This document shows, piece by piece, positions 37,101-45,450 of a stretch of DNA of 64,000 bases. How positions within the stretch are numbered: the stretch's first letter is position 1; the number at the start of each line of letters is the position of its first letter. The translations under genes were made by a program, and so were the position numbers. Location of the stretch: NCBI RefSeq assembly GCF_000730605.1, contig NZ_BBIS01000004.1:1-64000 (forward strand). Reading direction: 5' to 3'. This DNA is from Pseudomonas monteilii NBRC 103158 = DSM 14164 (lineage in GTDB: Bacteria; Pseudomonadota; Gammaproteobacteria; Pseudomonadales; Pseudomonadaceae). The notes under the pieces were generated by a model. It ran no database searches. It was given only the letters and a program-made list of their open reading frames with translations, and was not told the origin of the DNA.

Positions 37101-38510
37101 ATGCGCTATATCAGTACCCGCGGCCAGGCACCGGCCCTGAATTTCGAAGACGTGTTGCTGGCTGGCCTGGCCAGTGACGGCGGCCTGTACGTACCCGAGA
37201 ACCTGCCACGCTTCACCCAGGAAGAAATCGCCTCGTGGGCCGGCCTGCCGTATCACGAACTGGCCTTCCGTGTGATGCGTCCGTTCGTCGAAGGCAGCAT
37301 CGCCGACGCCGATTTCAAGAAAATCCTTGAAGAAACCTACGGCGAGTTCGCCCACGCCGCAGTCGCCCCGCTGCGTCAGCTGAACAGCAACGAGTGGGTG
37401 CTGGAGCTGTTCCACGGCCCGACCCTGGCGTTCAAGGACTTCGCCCTACAACTGCTCGGCCGCCTGCTCGACCACGTACTGGCCAAGCGCAACGAGCGCG
37501 TGGTGATCATCGGCGCCACCAGCGGTGACACCGGTTCCGCCGCCATCGAAGGCTGCCGTCGTTGCGACAACGTCGACATCTTCATCCTGCACCCGCACCA
37601 GCGCGTGTCGGAAGTGCAGCGCCGCCAGATGACCACCATCTTCGGCGACAACATCCACAACATCGCCATCGAAGGCAACTTCGACGACTGCCAGGAAATG
37701 GTCAAGGCCAGCTTCGCTGACCAGTCGTTCCTCAAGGGCACCCGCCTGGTAGCGGTCAACTCGATCAACTGGGCGCGCATCATGGCCCAGATCGTCTACT
37801 ACTTCCATGCAGCCCTGCAGTTGGGTGGCCCGGCGCGTTCGGTCGCGTTCTCGGTACCTACCGGCAACTTTGGCGACATCTTCGCCGGTTACCTGGCCCG
37901 CAACATGGGCCTGCCGGTCAGCCAGCTGATCGTCGCCACCAACCGCAACGACATCCTGCACCGCTTCATGAGCGGCAACCAGTATGTGAAGGAAACCCTG
38001 CACGCGACCCTGTCGCCGTCGATGGACATCATGGTTTCGTCCAACTTCGAACGCCTGCTGTTCGACCTGCACGGCCGCAACGGTGGCGCCATCGCCGAAC
38101 TGATGGCCAACTTCAAGCAGGGCGGTGGTTTCAGCGTCGAGCAAGACCGCTGGACCGAAGCGCGCAAGCTGTTCGACTCGCTGGCCGTCAGCGACGAGCA
38201 AACCTGCGAGACCATTGCCGACGTGTTCGCCGCCACGGGTGAAGTGCTCGACCCGCATACCGCAATCGGCGTCAAAGCCGCTCGCGAGTGCCGTCGCAGC
38301 CTGGACACGCCAATGGTGGTGCTGGGTACCGCACACCCGGTCAAGTTCCCGGACGCGGTGGAGAAGGCAGGTGTTGGCAAGGCGCTGGAGCTGCCAGCAC
38401 ACCTCAGCGACCTGTTCAGCCGTGAAGAGCGTTGCACGGTACTGGCCAATGACCTGAAGGCCGTTCAGGCGTTTGTCGGCCAGCACGGTAATCGCGGCAA
38501 ACCGCTGTAA
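37101..38510 (+). CDS. thrC: threonine synthase
   Basis: ThrC converts O-phosphohomoserine to threonine with PLP. The 469 residues are of the long (type II) class. The PLP lysine is in GPTLAFKDFALQ, the phosphate loop in SVPTGNFGDIFAGY, and the start MRYISTRGQAPALNFEDVLL is typical. It forms the hom-thrC operon and is followed by a terminator hairpin. Confidence 0.98.
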   Translation: MRYISTRGQAPALNFEDVLLAGLASDGGLYVPENLPRFTQEEIASWAGLPYHELAFRVMRPFVEGSIADADFKKILEETYGEFAHAAVAPLRQLNSNEWVLELFHGPTLAFKDFALQLLGRLLDHVLAKRNERVVIIGATSGDTGSAAIEGCRRCDNVDIFILHPHQRVSEVQRRQMTTIFGDNIHNIAIEGNFDDCQEMVKASFADQSFLKGTRLVAVNSINWARIMAQIVYYFHAALQLGGPARSVAFSVPTGNFGDIFAGYLARNMGLPVSQLIVATNRNDILHRFMSGNQYVKETLHATLSPSMDIMVSSNFERLLFDLHGRNGGAIAELMANFKQGGGFSVEQDRWTEARKLFDSLAVSDEQTCETIADVFAATGEVLDPHTAIGVKAARECRRSLDTPMVVLGTAHPVKFPDAVEKAGVGKALELPAHLSDLFSREERCTVLANDLKAVQAFVGQHGNRGKPL

Positions 38511-38520
38511 TCGTGTTTCT

Positions 38521-38547
38521 TTCTGGGGCTGCAGCGCGGCCCCAGAA
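38521..38547 (+). terminator. thrC terminator hairpin
   Basis: TTCTGGGGC and GCCCCAGAA form a perfect 9-bp stem with a 9-base loop, starting 11 bases after the thrC stop. No strong T run follows. Confidence 0.6.
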
Positions 38548-38641
38548 GCTCGGAACTTTCCGTCGATCGCTTCAGAAATCCCCTATTCAGGCACGCTAAG
38601 GCATAGCCTAGATTGGCCGGTCCTCTCACCAGGAGCGGCTC

Positions 38642-39061
38642 ATGCACCACACCTACGTGTTGATTCACCAGGCTCGCCCGTCCCACCAGATCCTTTTGCA
38701 TCAGGCCCTCAATGCCCAGGGCGTTTTCGACGTGCGCATCAGCGCAAACACCACTCACCTCAACGCCTGCCTCGGCGCTGAGCGTCGCCCTGATTTATTG
38801 ATCCTTGACCACGCCATGCCAACCCAGGCTGGCCTCGCCTTGCTCGCCCAGCAGCACCGGGCGCGTGCGCTGTTGTTCGTTGGTCAGCCCATCCCCAGGC
38901 GCCATAACCTTGCCCAGGCAGCCAGAAGCCGAGGGCTGTGGGTGCTCGCCGAGCTGCCCTGGCCGCTGTCGATGCCGCGCCTGCAGCATGCCCTGCAAAC
39001 ACTGCAGGCCCGCCCGAGGCAGCGTATTCAAACTGTCATCTCAGCCCCGCATGCTCACTGA
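38642..39061 (+). CDS. degenerate receiver-domain protein
   Basis: The 139-residue protein has the length and alpha/beta pattern of a CheY-like receiver, with LLILDHAMPTQAG placing Asp56 where phosphorylation would occur. The usual acidic pair after beta 1 is replaced (VLIHQARPS), the Thr/Ser of beta 4 is missing (LLFVGQ), and the beta 5 Lys is replaced (LAELPWP). It is therefore likely a pseudo-receiver that binds a partner without normal phosphorylation. A small coiled protein gene follows. The function is unknown. Confidence 0.65.
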   Translation: MHHTYVLIHQARPSHQILLHQALNAQGVFDVRISANTTHLNACLGAERRPDLLILDHAMPTQAGLALLAQQHRARALLFVGQPIPRRHNLAQAARSRGLWVLAELPWPLSMPRLQHALQTLQARPRQRIQTVISAPHAH

Positions 39062-39140
39062 AGCGGGCGCGGTTTGACGAACTTTCTGCAGCGCCTGCTG
39101 GTCAGTTCCTTTAGATCCCACCACGCAGCGAGTGATCCGG

Positions 39141-39422
39141 ATGGAAAGAATCTGCAGCCTGCTCAACGACGCCCTGACCCCCTATCAGACCCACCTCGGC
39201 ATCACCGATGCCAATGGCAATCGTCAGCTGACCGTTCATGACCGCCTCGCCGGCATCATCCTGCGACGCACGGTCAGCGAGCGCCAGTTGCAGGAGCAAC
39301 GCCTGTTGATCGATCTGGTGGATGGCCTGCACCGTGACCTGCAGATTGCCGAAGGGCGCTTACAGCCCTGTGTGATCGCGGCATTGCAGCAGCGTCAACA
39401 ACCGCAGGGAACCTTTGCCTGA
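39141..39422 (+). CDS. small hypothetical protein after the pseudo-receiver
   Basis: This 93-residue, mostly alpha-helical, Gln- and Leu-rich protein (MERICSLLNDALTPYQTHLG) has no domain I recognise. It has no signal peptide or membrane span. A GTG nine bases upstream of the ATG at 39141 is an alternative start. It follows the pseudo-receiver gene by 79 bases in the same direction, and the two may work together. Confidence 0.6.
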   Translation: MERICSLLNDALTPYQTHLGITDANGNRQLTVHDRLAGIILRRTVSERQLQEQRLLIDLVDGLHRDLQIAEGRLQPCVIAALQQRQQPQGTFA

Positions 39423-39435
39423 GTGGTTTATCAGA

Positions 39436-39552
39436 TATTGTAGGGGCAGCCAGCCAGTGCTTTGCTCCGGCGCTGGCAAGGCTGTCACGGGAAGTCCCCA
39501 AGGACTTTCGCTTGGCCCCGGGCGTCTTCCCCAGCGTCCGGGGTTTCTTTTT
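39436..39552 (+). ncRNA. candidate small RNA or structured 3' UTR
   Basis: A TATTGT -10-like element (39436-39441) with TTGCCT 15 bases upstream precedes three consecutive stem-loops: GCCAGTGC/GCGCTGGC (39453-39477), AAGTCC/GGACTT (39492-39507) and a terminator (39516-39552). This layout would give an RNA of roughly 105 bases. It could equally be the structured 3' end of the preceding gene. I do not match it to a named RNA family. Confidence 0.3.
39516..39552 (+). terminator. Rho-independent terminator
   Basis: CCCCGGGCG pairs with CGTCCGGGG (9 bp with one G-T pair) around a 10-base loop. TTTCTTTTTT follows. It is a strong terminator for plus-strand transcription, placed just before the convergent periplasmic-protein gene. 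Confidence 0.85.
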
Positions 39553-39560
39553 TCAGGTGA

Positions 39561-40436
39561 TCAAGGGGCTTCGAAGAAGCGCTTGCTGTCTTCCAGGTAG
39601 TCTTCCTGCAACGACGGGTCCAGCCAGTGCGCATACAAGCCAGGCAGCACGTCACGGCGCAAAGCAGGCAATAGCTGGTTGATATGCGCTACCACTTTGC
39701 GGCCCGACGGATTGTCAGAGCAGGCGACATGGAGAAACTGATAGCGCTCCACCCCCTGGACAGGATGAAACTGATAGTCGGCCAGTGAGCCGCCTTGCTG
39801 CTGAAGCAAGTAACGAACTTCATGCCAGTAGCCGAGCACCAAGCGTAGGCGCCCCAGTTTTTGCATTTGCAGCAGGTTAGCTGTGGCGTCGTTGCCATAG
39901 TGCCGGCTAAGCGCAGTATCAGGTAGCTGCTGCAGAATGGCGTCGATCTGCGTGCCATAGCTACGTTCGGCAACAATGCCCAGTTTCACCGGCGCATTGC
40001 TCAGCAGGCCATGCAGGTCCACTTCCTGGTTGTCGAGGTAGGGCGCTACCAGTGCCTGGTTTTCCTTGCGCAGCACCAGGCCACCACTGAGCACACCCAG
40101 CGTTGGCATGGAAAAAAGCGCATATTTGGCCCGTTCCGGGGTCCACAGCAGGGTCGGGTCGCAGGTGAATGTGTTTCGGTCTTGCAGCATCTGGATGCCG
40201 CGCGCACGGTTGACCCGCACGATGGTGTGGTCGTACTCCGGCATCTGCCTGGTCAGCAGCGGCAATAGCTGGTCGATCACCCCTTGGCCTTTTTCCGGGC
40301 CTTCGAAAATGGTGAAGGGTGGCAGGTCGCGCACCAGCCAGAAGATGCGCTCCTTGGCGCTGGAAGGTTGCATGAGCAATGCGGGCAGTAGCCCGCATAG
40401 CAGGATCAGGTGGCGTAGCCAGTAGGCAGCGCGCAT
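39561..40436 (-). CDS. periplasmic solute-binding-like protein (TIGR02285-like)
   Basis: The 291-residue protein has a signal peptide (LILLCGLLPALLMQPSSA) and a fold related to amino-acid-type binding proteins (WLVRDLPPFTIFEGPEKGQG). It resembles the TIGR02285 family of unknown function; no permease or sensor gene is adjacent. ATG at 40436 is preferred over TTG at 40442. It begins about 20 bases after the CoA-transferase stop and is probably co-transcribed with it. Confidence 0.75.
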   Translation of the reverse strand: MRAAYWLRHLILLCGLLPALLMQPSSAKERIFWLVRDLPPFTIFEGPEKGQGVIDQLLPLLTRQMPEYDHTIVRVNRARGIQMLQDRNTFTCDPTLLWTPERAKYALFSMPTLGVLSGGLVLRKENQALVAPYLDNQEVDLHGLLSNAPVKLGIVAERSYGTQIDAILQQLPDTALSRHYGNDATANLLQMQKLGRLRLVLGYWHEVRYLLQQQGGSLADYQFHPVQGVERYQFLHVACSDNPSGRKVVAHINQLLPALRRDVLPGLYAHWLDPSLQEDYLEDSKRFFEAP

Positions 40437-40457
40437 CGGCAAGGGCAGCGGCAGGCG

Positions 40458-41657
40458 TCAGACCGCGCCGGCCTGGCGCAGTCCGGCAATGGCCGCTGCG
40501 TCATAGCCCAGGCGGGTGAGCAGTGCCTCGGTGTGTTCGCCCAGCGCCGGGCCGACCCACTCGGTGGAGCCAGGTGTATCCGACAGCTTGGGCACGATGC
40601 CCGGCATGCGGAACGGCTTGCCATCCGGCAACTTGGCCTGCAGGAACATCTCTCGCGCCAGGTATTGCGGGTCGTTGAACATGTCCTCGGCCGAGTAGAT
40701 GCGGCTGGCAGGTACCTCTGCCGTGGTCAGCACCTGCATCAGTTGGTCCAGCGGCAGGCTGTTGGCCCAGCGGTCAATCACCCCGTAGAGCTCGTCACGG
40801 CGCAGGTCGCGCCCATCATTGGTGGCCAGGGTAGGGTCATCCGCCAGGTCGGTGCGGCCAATCGCCAGCATGAAACGTTTGAAGATGGCATCGCCGTTGG
40901 CGCCAATCTGCACATGCTTGCCGTCGGCGCTGGTATGGATGGAGGAGGGTGTGATGCCCGGCATGATGTTGCCGGTGCGCTCGCGGATAAACCCGAACAC
41001 ATCGAATTCCGGCACCATGCTTTCCATCATGGCGAAGATCGCTTCATACAGCGCCACGTCCACAACCTGGCCCAGGCCGCCATTGACCTCACGGTGGCGC
41101 AGCGCCATTAACGCGCCAATCACCCCCCACAGGGCAGCAATCGAGTCACCGATGGAAATGCCCGTGCGCACCGGCGGGCGGTCGTCGAAGCCGGTAATGT
41201 AGCGCAGGCCACCCATCGACTCGCCCACCGCGCCGAAGCCGGGCTGGTCTTTCATCGGCCCGGTCTGGCCAAAGCCCGACAGGCGTACCATGACCAGGCG
41301 CGGATTAAGGGCATGCAGCATATCCCAGCCCAGGCCGAGCTTTTCGAGCACGCCCGGGCGGAAGTTTTCGATCAGAATGTCGGCTTCGGCCAGCAGCTTT
41401 TTCAGCACCTCGCGGCCTTCGGGGTGCTTGAGGTTAAGCGTGAGCGACTGCTTGTTGCGCGCCTGCACGAACCACCACAGCGAAGTGCCCTCATACAGCT
41501 TTCGCCACTTGCGCAGCGGGTCGCCCCCATCCGGAGACTCAACCTTGATCACTTCGGCACCGAATTCGGCGCAGATGCGCGAGGCGAACGGCCCGGCAAT
41601 CAGCGTGCCGAGTTCCACAACTTTAAGGCCGGCGAGGGGTTTGCTGGGCGTCGACAT
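40458..41657 (-). CDS. CaiB/BaiF family CoA-transferase
   Basis: The 399-residue class III CoA-transferase moves CoA between carboxylic acids through an aspartyl-CoA intermediate. The start PLAGLKVVELGTLIAGPFASR, the LTLNLKHPEG segment and the catalytic Asp in GISIGDSIAALWG are visible. Substrates cannot be assigned. Relatives act on formyl, succinyl, itaconyl or carnitine-type CoA. It is divergent from yaeQ. Confidence 0.9.
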   Translation of the reverse strand: MSTPSKPLAGLKVVELGTLIAGPFASRICAEFGAEVIKVESPDGGDPLRKWRKLYEGTSLWWFVQARNKQSLTLNLKHPEGREVLKKLLAEADILIENFRPGVLEKLGLGWDMLHALNPRLVMVRLSGFGQTGPMKDQPGFGAVGESMGGLRYITGFDDRPPVRTGISIGDSIAALWGVIGALMALRHREVNGGLGQVVDVALYEAIFAMMESMVPEFDVFGFIRERTGNIMPGITPSSIHTSADGKHVQIGANGDAIFKRFMLAIGRTDLADDPTLATNDGRDLRRDELYGVIDRWANSLPLDQLMQVLTTAEVPASRIYSAEDMFNDPQYLAREMFLQAKLPDGKPFRMPGIVPKLSDTPGSTEWVGPALGEHTEALLTRLGYDAAAIAGLRQAGAV

Positions 41658-41788
41658 GGGGCATCCGTGGCAGCTGGGCAGAGCCGTGGTTTTATCACAC
41701 GTCGGTTTCGCCGGGTACTGCTGCGGCGCATGGACGGTGCGGATGGGTTAGACTGTGCCACTTTTCTTTTGCACGAAGCCCCACGACC

Positions 41789-42331
41789 ATGGCCCAGCCG
41801 TCCACCACCTACAAGTTCGAATTGAATCTCACCGACCTTGATCGCAACGTCTACGAAAGCGTCAAGCAGACCATCGCTCGTCACCCGTCGGAAACCGAAG
41901 AGCGCATGGCAGTTCGTTTGTTGGCGTACGCGCTTTGGTACAACGAGAACTTGTCGTTTGGCCGTGGCCTGTCGGATGTCGATGAGCCGGCGCTTTGGGA
42001 AAAGAGCCTGGACGACCGCGTACTGCACTGGATCGAAGTCGGCCAACCCGATGCCGACCGCCTGACCTGGTGCTCGCGCCGTACCGAGCGCACCAGCCTG
42101 CTGGCCTACGGCAGCCTGCGCGTGTGGGAAGGTAAAGTGGTGAGCGCGGTCAAGAACCTGAAGAACCTGAGCATTGCCGCCGTGCCACAGGAAGTGCTGG
42201 AAACCCTGGCCACCGACATGCCGCGCAGCATCAAGTGGGACGTGATGATCAGCGAAGGCACGGTGTTCGTGACTGACGACCGTGGCCAGCATGAAGTGCA
42301 ACTGCAGTGGCTGCTCGGTGAGCGTGGCTGA
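41789..42331 (+). CDS. yaeQ: YaeQ family protein
   Basis: The 180-residue protein matches YaeQ throughout, with YKFELNLTDLDRNVYE, RHPSETEERMAVRLLAYALWY and EGTVFVTDDRGQHEV. YaeQ has a PD-(D/E)XK nuclease-like fold. Its function is not established, although it was once linked to suppression of rfaH. A TAGACT -10-like element is placed about 40 bases upstream. recJ follows 8 bases later. Confidence 0.93.
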   Translation: MAQPSTTYKFELNLTDLDRNVYESVKQTIARHPSETEERMAVRLLAYALWYNENLSFGRGLSDVDEPALWEKSLDDRVLHWIEVGQPDADRLTWCSRRTERTSLLAYGSLRVWEGKVVSAVKNLKNLSIAAVPQEVLETLATDMPRSIKWDVMISEGTVFVTDDRGQHEVQLQWLLGERG

Positions 42332-42339
42332 AGCAACCC

Positions 42340-44049
42340 ATGCGTATCGAACCTCGCCCCCTGCCCCCGACCCTGCCATTCCTCGGTAACCTGCCTCCCT
42401 TGCTGACCCGCCTGTACGCCGCGCGTGGCGTGCAAAGCGAGGCCGAGCTGGACAAAAGCCTGGCGCGTCTGCTGCCGTATCAGCAGCTCAAGGGCATCGA
42501 GGCCGGTGTTGACCTGCTGGTCGAGGCCCTCGACCAGCGCCAGCGTATCCTGATTGTGGGTGACTTCGATGCCGATGGTGCCACCGCCAGCACTGTCGGG
42601 GTGCTGGGCTTGCGCCTGCTGGGCGCGGCCCATGTCGATTACCTGGTGCCCAACCGGTTCGAGTACGGCTACGGCCTGACCCCGGAAATCGTCGAGGTGG
42701 CGCTGCAGCGTCAGCCGCAATTGCTGATTACCGTGGACAACGGCATTTCCAGCGTCGAGGGTGTGGCCGCTGCCAAGGCTGCCGGGCTCAAGGTACTGGT
42801 AACCGACCACCACCTGCCGGGTCAGCAACTGCCTGACGCCGATGCCATCATCAACCCCAACCAGCCGGGCTGTACGTTCCCGAGCAAGGCGCTGGCCGGG
42901 GTCGGGGTGATCTTCTATGTGCTGATGGCCCTGCGCGCCCGCTTGCGCAGCCTGGGGCGCTACGAGACGCAACCGCAGCCGAACATCGGCGAACTGCTCG
43001 ACCTGGTCGCGCTGGGCAGCGTCGCCGATGTGGTACCGCTGGATGCCAACAACCGCATCCTGGTGCATCAGGGCCTCGAGCGTATTCGTGCTGGCCGTGC
43101 CCGGCCAGGGCTGAAAGCCATTCTGGAAGTGGCCCGCCGTGACCACCGGCGCATCACCTCGACCGACCTGGGTTTCATCCTTGGCCCTCGGTTGAACGCT
43201 GCCGGTCGCCTGGACGACATGAGCCTGGGCATCGAGTGCCTGCTGTGCGAAGACGCGGCCCTGGCTCAGGACATGGCTCAGCAGCTGGACGACCTGAACC
43301 AGGACCGCAAGTCCATCGAGCAGGGCATGCAGCGCGAAGCCCTGGCCCAGCTCAAGGACCTGCCGGTCGAGTCCATGCCTTATGGCCTGTGCTTGTTCGA
43401 TGCAGATTGGCACCAAGGCGTGATCGGTATTCTGGCTTCGCGCCTGAAAGAACGTTATCACCGGCCGACTATCGCGTTTGCCGATGCCGGCGAGGGCATG
43501 CTCAAAGGTTCGGCGCGCTCGGTGCCGGGGTTCCACATCCGCGACGCGCTGGATGCCGTAGCGGCCCGCCACCCCGAGCTGATCAGCAAGTTCGGTGGCC
43601 ACGCCATGGCTGCGGGGCTGTCGTTGCCCGAGGGTAATTTCCCCGCATTTGCCGAAGCATTCGACGAAGAAGTGCGGCGCCAGTTGCGTGAGGAAGACCT
43701 CACCGGCCGGTTGCTGTCCGATGGCAGCCTGGCCGTGGAAGAGTTCCACCTCGACCTGGCCAAGGCCCTGCGCCATGCCGGGCCTTGGGGGCAGCACTTC
43801 CCCGAGCCGCTGTTCCATGGCGTGTTCCAGCTGGTGGAGCAGCGTGTGGTGGGCGAACGGCACCTGAAGGTGGTGCTCAAGAGCGAGTGCGGTTCGGTGC
43901 GGCTGGACGGTATTGCCTTCGGCATCGACCGCGAAGTGTGGCCGAACCCGACCGTGCGCTGGGTCGAGCTGGCCTACAAGCTGGATGTGAACGAGTTTCG
44001 TGGCAACGAAAGTGTGCAGTTGATGATTGCCCACATGGAGCCGCGCTGA
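42340..44049 (+). CDS. recJ: single-stranded-DNA-specific exonuclease RecJ
   Basis: RecJ degrades single-stranded DNA 5' to 3' in recombination and mismatch repair. The 569 residues carry the DHH-family motifs IVGDFDADGATAS, TVDNGISS, VTDHHLPG and the later GGHAMAAGLSL (DHHA1). The C-terminal OB-like region is present. Family length is normal. It probably shares a transcript with yaeQ. Confidence 0.97.
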   Translation: MRIEPRPLPPTLPFLGNLPPLLTRLYAARGVQSEAELDKSLARLLPYQQLKGIEAGVDLLVEALDQRQRILIVGDFDADGATASTVGVLGLRLLGAAHVDYLVPNRFEYGYGLTPEIVEVALQRQPQLLITVDNGISSVEGVAAAKAAGLKVLVTDHHLPGQQLPDADAIINPNQPGCTFPSKALAGVGVIFYVLMALRARLRSLGRYETQPQPNIGELLDLVALGSVADVVPLDANNRILVHQGLERIRAGRARPGLKAILEVARRDHRRITSTDLGFILGPRLNAAGRLDDMSLGIECLLCEDAALAQDMAQQLDDLNQDRKSIEQGMQREALAQLKDLPVESMPYGLCLFDADWHQGVIGILASRLKERYHRPTIAFADAGEGMLKGSARSVPGFHIRDALDAVAARHPELISKFGGHAMAAGLSLPEGNFPAFAEAFDEEVRRQLREEDLTGRLLSDGSLAVEEFHLDLAKALRHAGPWGQHFPEPLFHGVFQLVEQRVVGERHLKVVLKSECGSVRLDGIAFGIDREVWPNPTVRWVELAYKLDVNEFRGNESVQLMIAHMEPR

Positions 44050-44068
44050 GCGCACCGACAAATCCGAG

Positions 44069-44098
44069 GGAACCTACCCCCCACCCATTCTGGTCTAG
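44069..44098 (+). promoter_or_regulatory. putative AlgU (sigma E-type) promoter
   Basis: GGAACCT (44069-44075) and GTCTAG (44093-44098) are separated by 17 bases. They resemble the GGAACTT and GTCTAA elements of extracytoplasmic stress promoters. The start codon of the Old Yellow Enzyme gene lies 87 bases downstream. No better promoter is seen in the 135-base gap. Confidence 0.45.
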
Positions 44099-44184
44099 TC
44101 TGAAGTTATGACCGGACCTGGGCCAGGGATGCGCAATTGAGTGTCCGGGCCGGATCACCATTGGAGTCCTTGGGAGGTGCCCTC

Positions 44185-45291
44185 ATGAGCCTGCTGCTCG
44201 AGCCTTACACCCTGCGTCAGCTGACCCTGCCCAACCGCATCGCTGTGTCACCGATGTGCCAGTATTCCGCCGTCGATGGCCTGGCCAACGACTGGCACCT
44301 TGTTCATTTGGGCAGCCGCGCCGTAGGTGGTGCGGGCCTGGTTATCACTGAAGCCGTTGCGGTAACCGCCGATGGCCGCATCACCGCTGAAGACCTTGGC
44401 CTGTGGGACGACGCACAGATCGCCCCGCTGCAACGTATTACCCGCTTCATTACCGCACAGGGTGCCGTGCCTGGTATCCAGCTGGCCCACGCCGGGCGCA
44501 AGGCCAGTACCTATCGTCCATGGCTGGGCAAGCAGGGCAGCGTTAAGCTCGAAGACGGTGGCTGGCAGCCAGTAGGGCCATCGAAGATCGCGTTCGACCC
44601 ACAACACACGCCGCCACATGAATTGAACCACGAAGAGATCCAGAGTGTGATCGCTGCCTTCGTCGCCTCGACCGAGCGCGCCTTGAAGGCCGGTTTCAAG
44701 GTGGTCGAAATCCACGCCGCCCATGGCTACCTGTTGCATCAGTTCCTGTCCCCGTTGAGTAACCAGCGCCGCGACGAGTACGGCAGCTGCTTCGAGAACC
44801 GCATCCGCCTGACCCTGCAGGTGGTCGAGGCCGTGCGCAAGATCTGGCCGGCCGAATTGCCGCTGTTGGTGCGGGTATCGGCAACCGATTGGGTCGAAGA
44901 CGGCTGGAACCCCGATGAAACCGTCGAACTGGCCCGCCGACTGCGCGGGTTGGGGGTTGACCTGATCGACGTATCTTCCGGCGGCACCTCGGTAAACGCC
45001 GAGATCCCCACCGGCCCCGGCTACCAGACCCGCTTCGCCGAACGCGTGCGCAAGGAATCGGAAATCGCCACCGGCACTGTGGGCATGATCACCGAACCGG
45101 CCCAGGCCGAGCACATTTTGCGCACCGGCCAGGCCGACATTATCTTCCTCGCCCGCGAACTGCTGCGCGACCCGTACTGGCCGCTGCATGCCGATGATGA
45201 TCTGGGCGGTAACAAAGCTACCTGGCCCGCGCAGTACCAACGTGCGACCAGCCGGGCCAACCCGATTCACGAGTCGGACTTGCGCGACTGA
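44185..45291 (+). CDS. NADH:flavin oxidoreductase/Old Yellow Enzyme (YqjM type)
   Basis: This 368-residue FMN enzyme reduces activated C=C bonds or nitro compounds using NAD(P)H. YqjM-class markers are visible: Cys25 in SPMCQYS, IQLAHAGRKAS, EIHAAHGYLLHQFLSPLSN and VSSGGTSVNAEI. It is distinct from the better known XenA sequence. The start at 44185 follows a GGGAGG site. It may be stress induced through the AlgU-like promoter. The natural substrate is unknown. Confidence 0.93.
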   Translation: MSLLLEPYTLRQLTLPNRIAVSPMCQYSAVDGLANDWHLVHLGSRAVGGAGLVITEAVAVTADGRITAEDLGLWDDAQIAPLQRITRFITAQGAVPGIQLAHAGRKASTYRPWLGKQGSVKLEDGGWQPVGPSKIAFDPQHTPPHELNHEEIQSVIAAFVASTERALKAGFKVVEIHAAHGYLLHQFLSPLSNQRRDEYGSCFENRIRLTLQVVEAVRKIWPAELPLLVRVSATDWVEDGWNPDETVELARRLRGLGVDLIDVSSGGTSVNAEIPTGPGYQTRFAERVRKESEIATGTVGMITEPAQAEHILRTGQADIIFLARELLRDPYWPLHADDDLGGNKATWPAQYQRATSRANPIHESDLRD

Positions 45292-45311
45292 CTCAAGCTT
45301 TGCGCGGTCCC

Positions 45312-45428
45312 TGTAGGAGCGGCCTTGTGTCGCGAAAGGGCTGCGAAGCGGCCCCAGGTTTTCAGCTTCGCCGCTGAAATTGCCGGGGCCGCTTCGCGGC
45401 CCTTTCGCGACACAAGGCCGCTCCTACA
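45312..45428. repeat. REPIN-like large inverted repeat
   Basis: Two 44-base arms (45312-45355 and 45385-45428) are reverse complements with a single mismatch. They begin TGTAGGAGCGGCCTTGTGTC. The 29-base spacer itself contains a TTCAGC/GCTGAA hairpin. This is the layout of a REP doublet (REPIN) mobilised in trans by a RAYT transposase. No transposase gene is in the window. It separates two convergent genes. Confidence 0.85.
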
Positions 45429-45450
45429 ACGATCGGGTATGCTCAGTGGG

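Noticed and set aside
38555..38575. GGAACTT upstream of the pseudo-receiver gene as an AlgU promoter
   Set aside because: The only -10-like match (TCAGA) is 13 bases downstream, shorter than the 16-17 expected.
42106..44061. 651-codon open frame antisense to recJ
   Set aside because: RecJ motifs are complete on the plus strand. The antisense frame has no family features.
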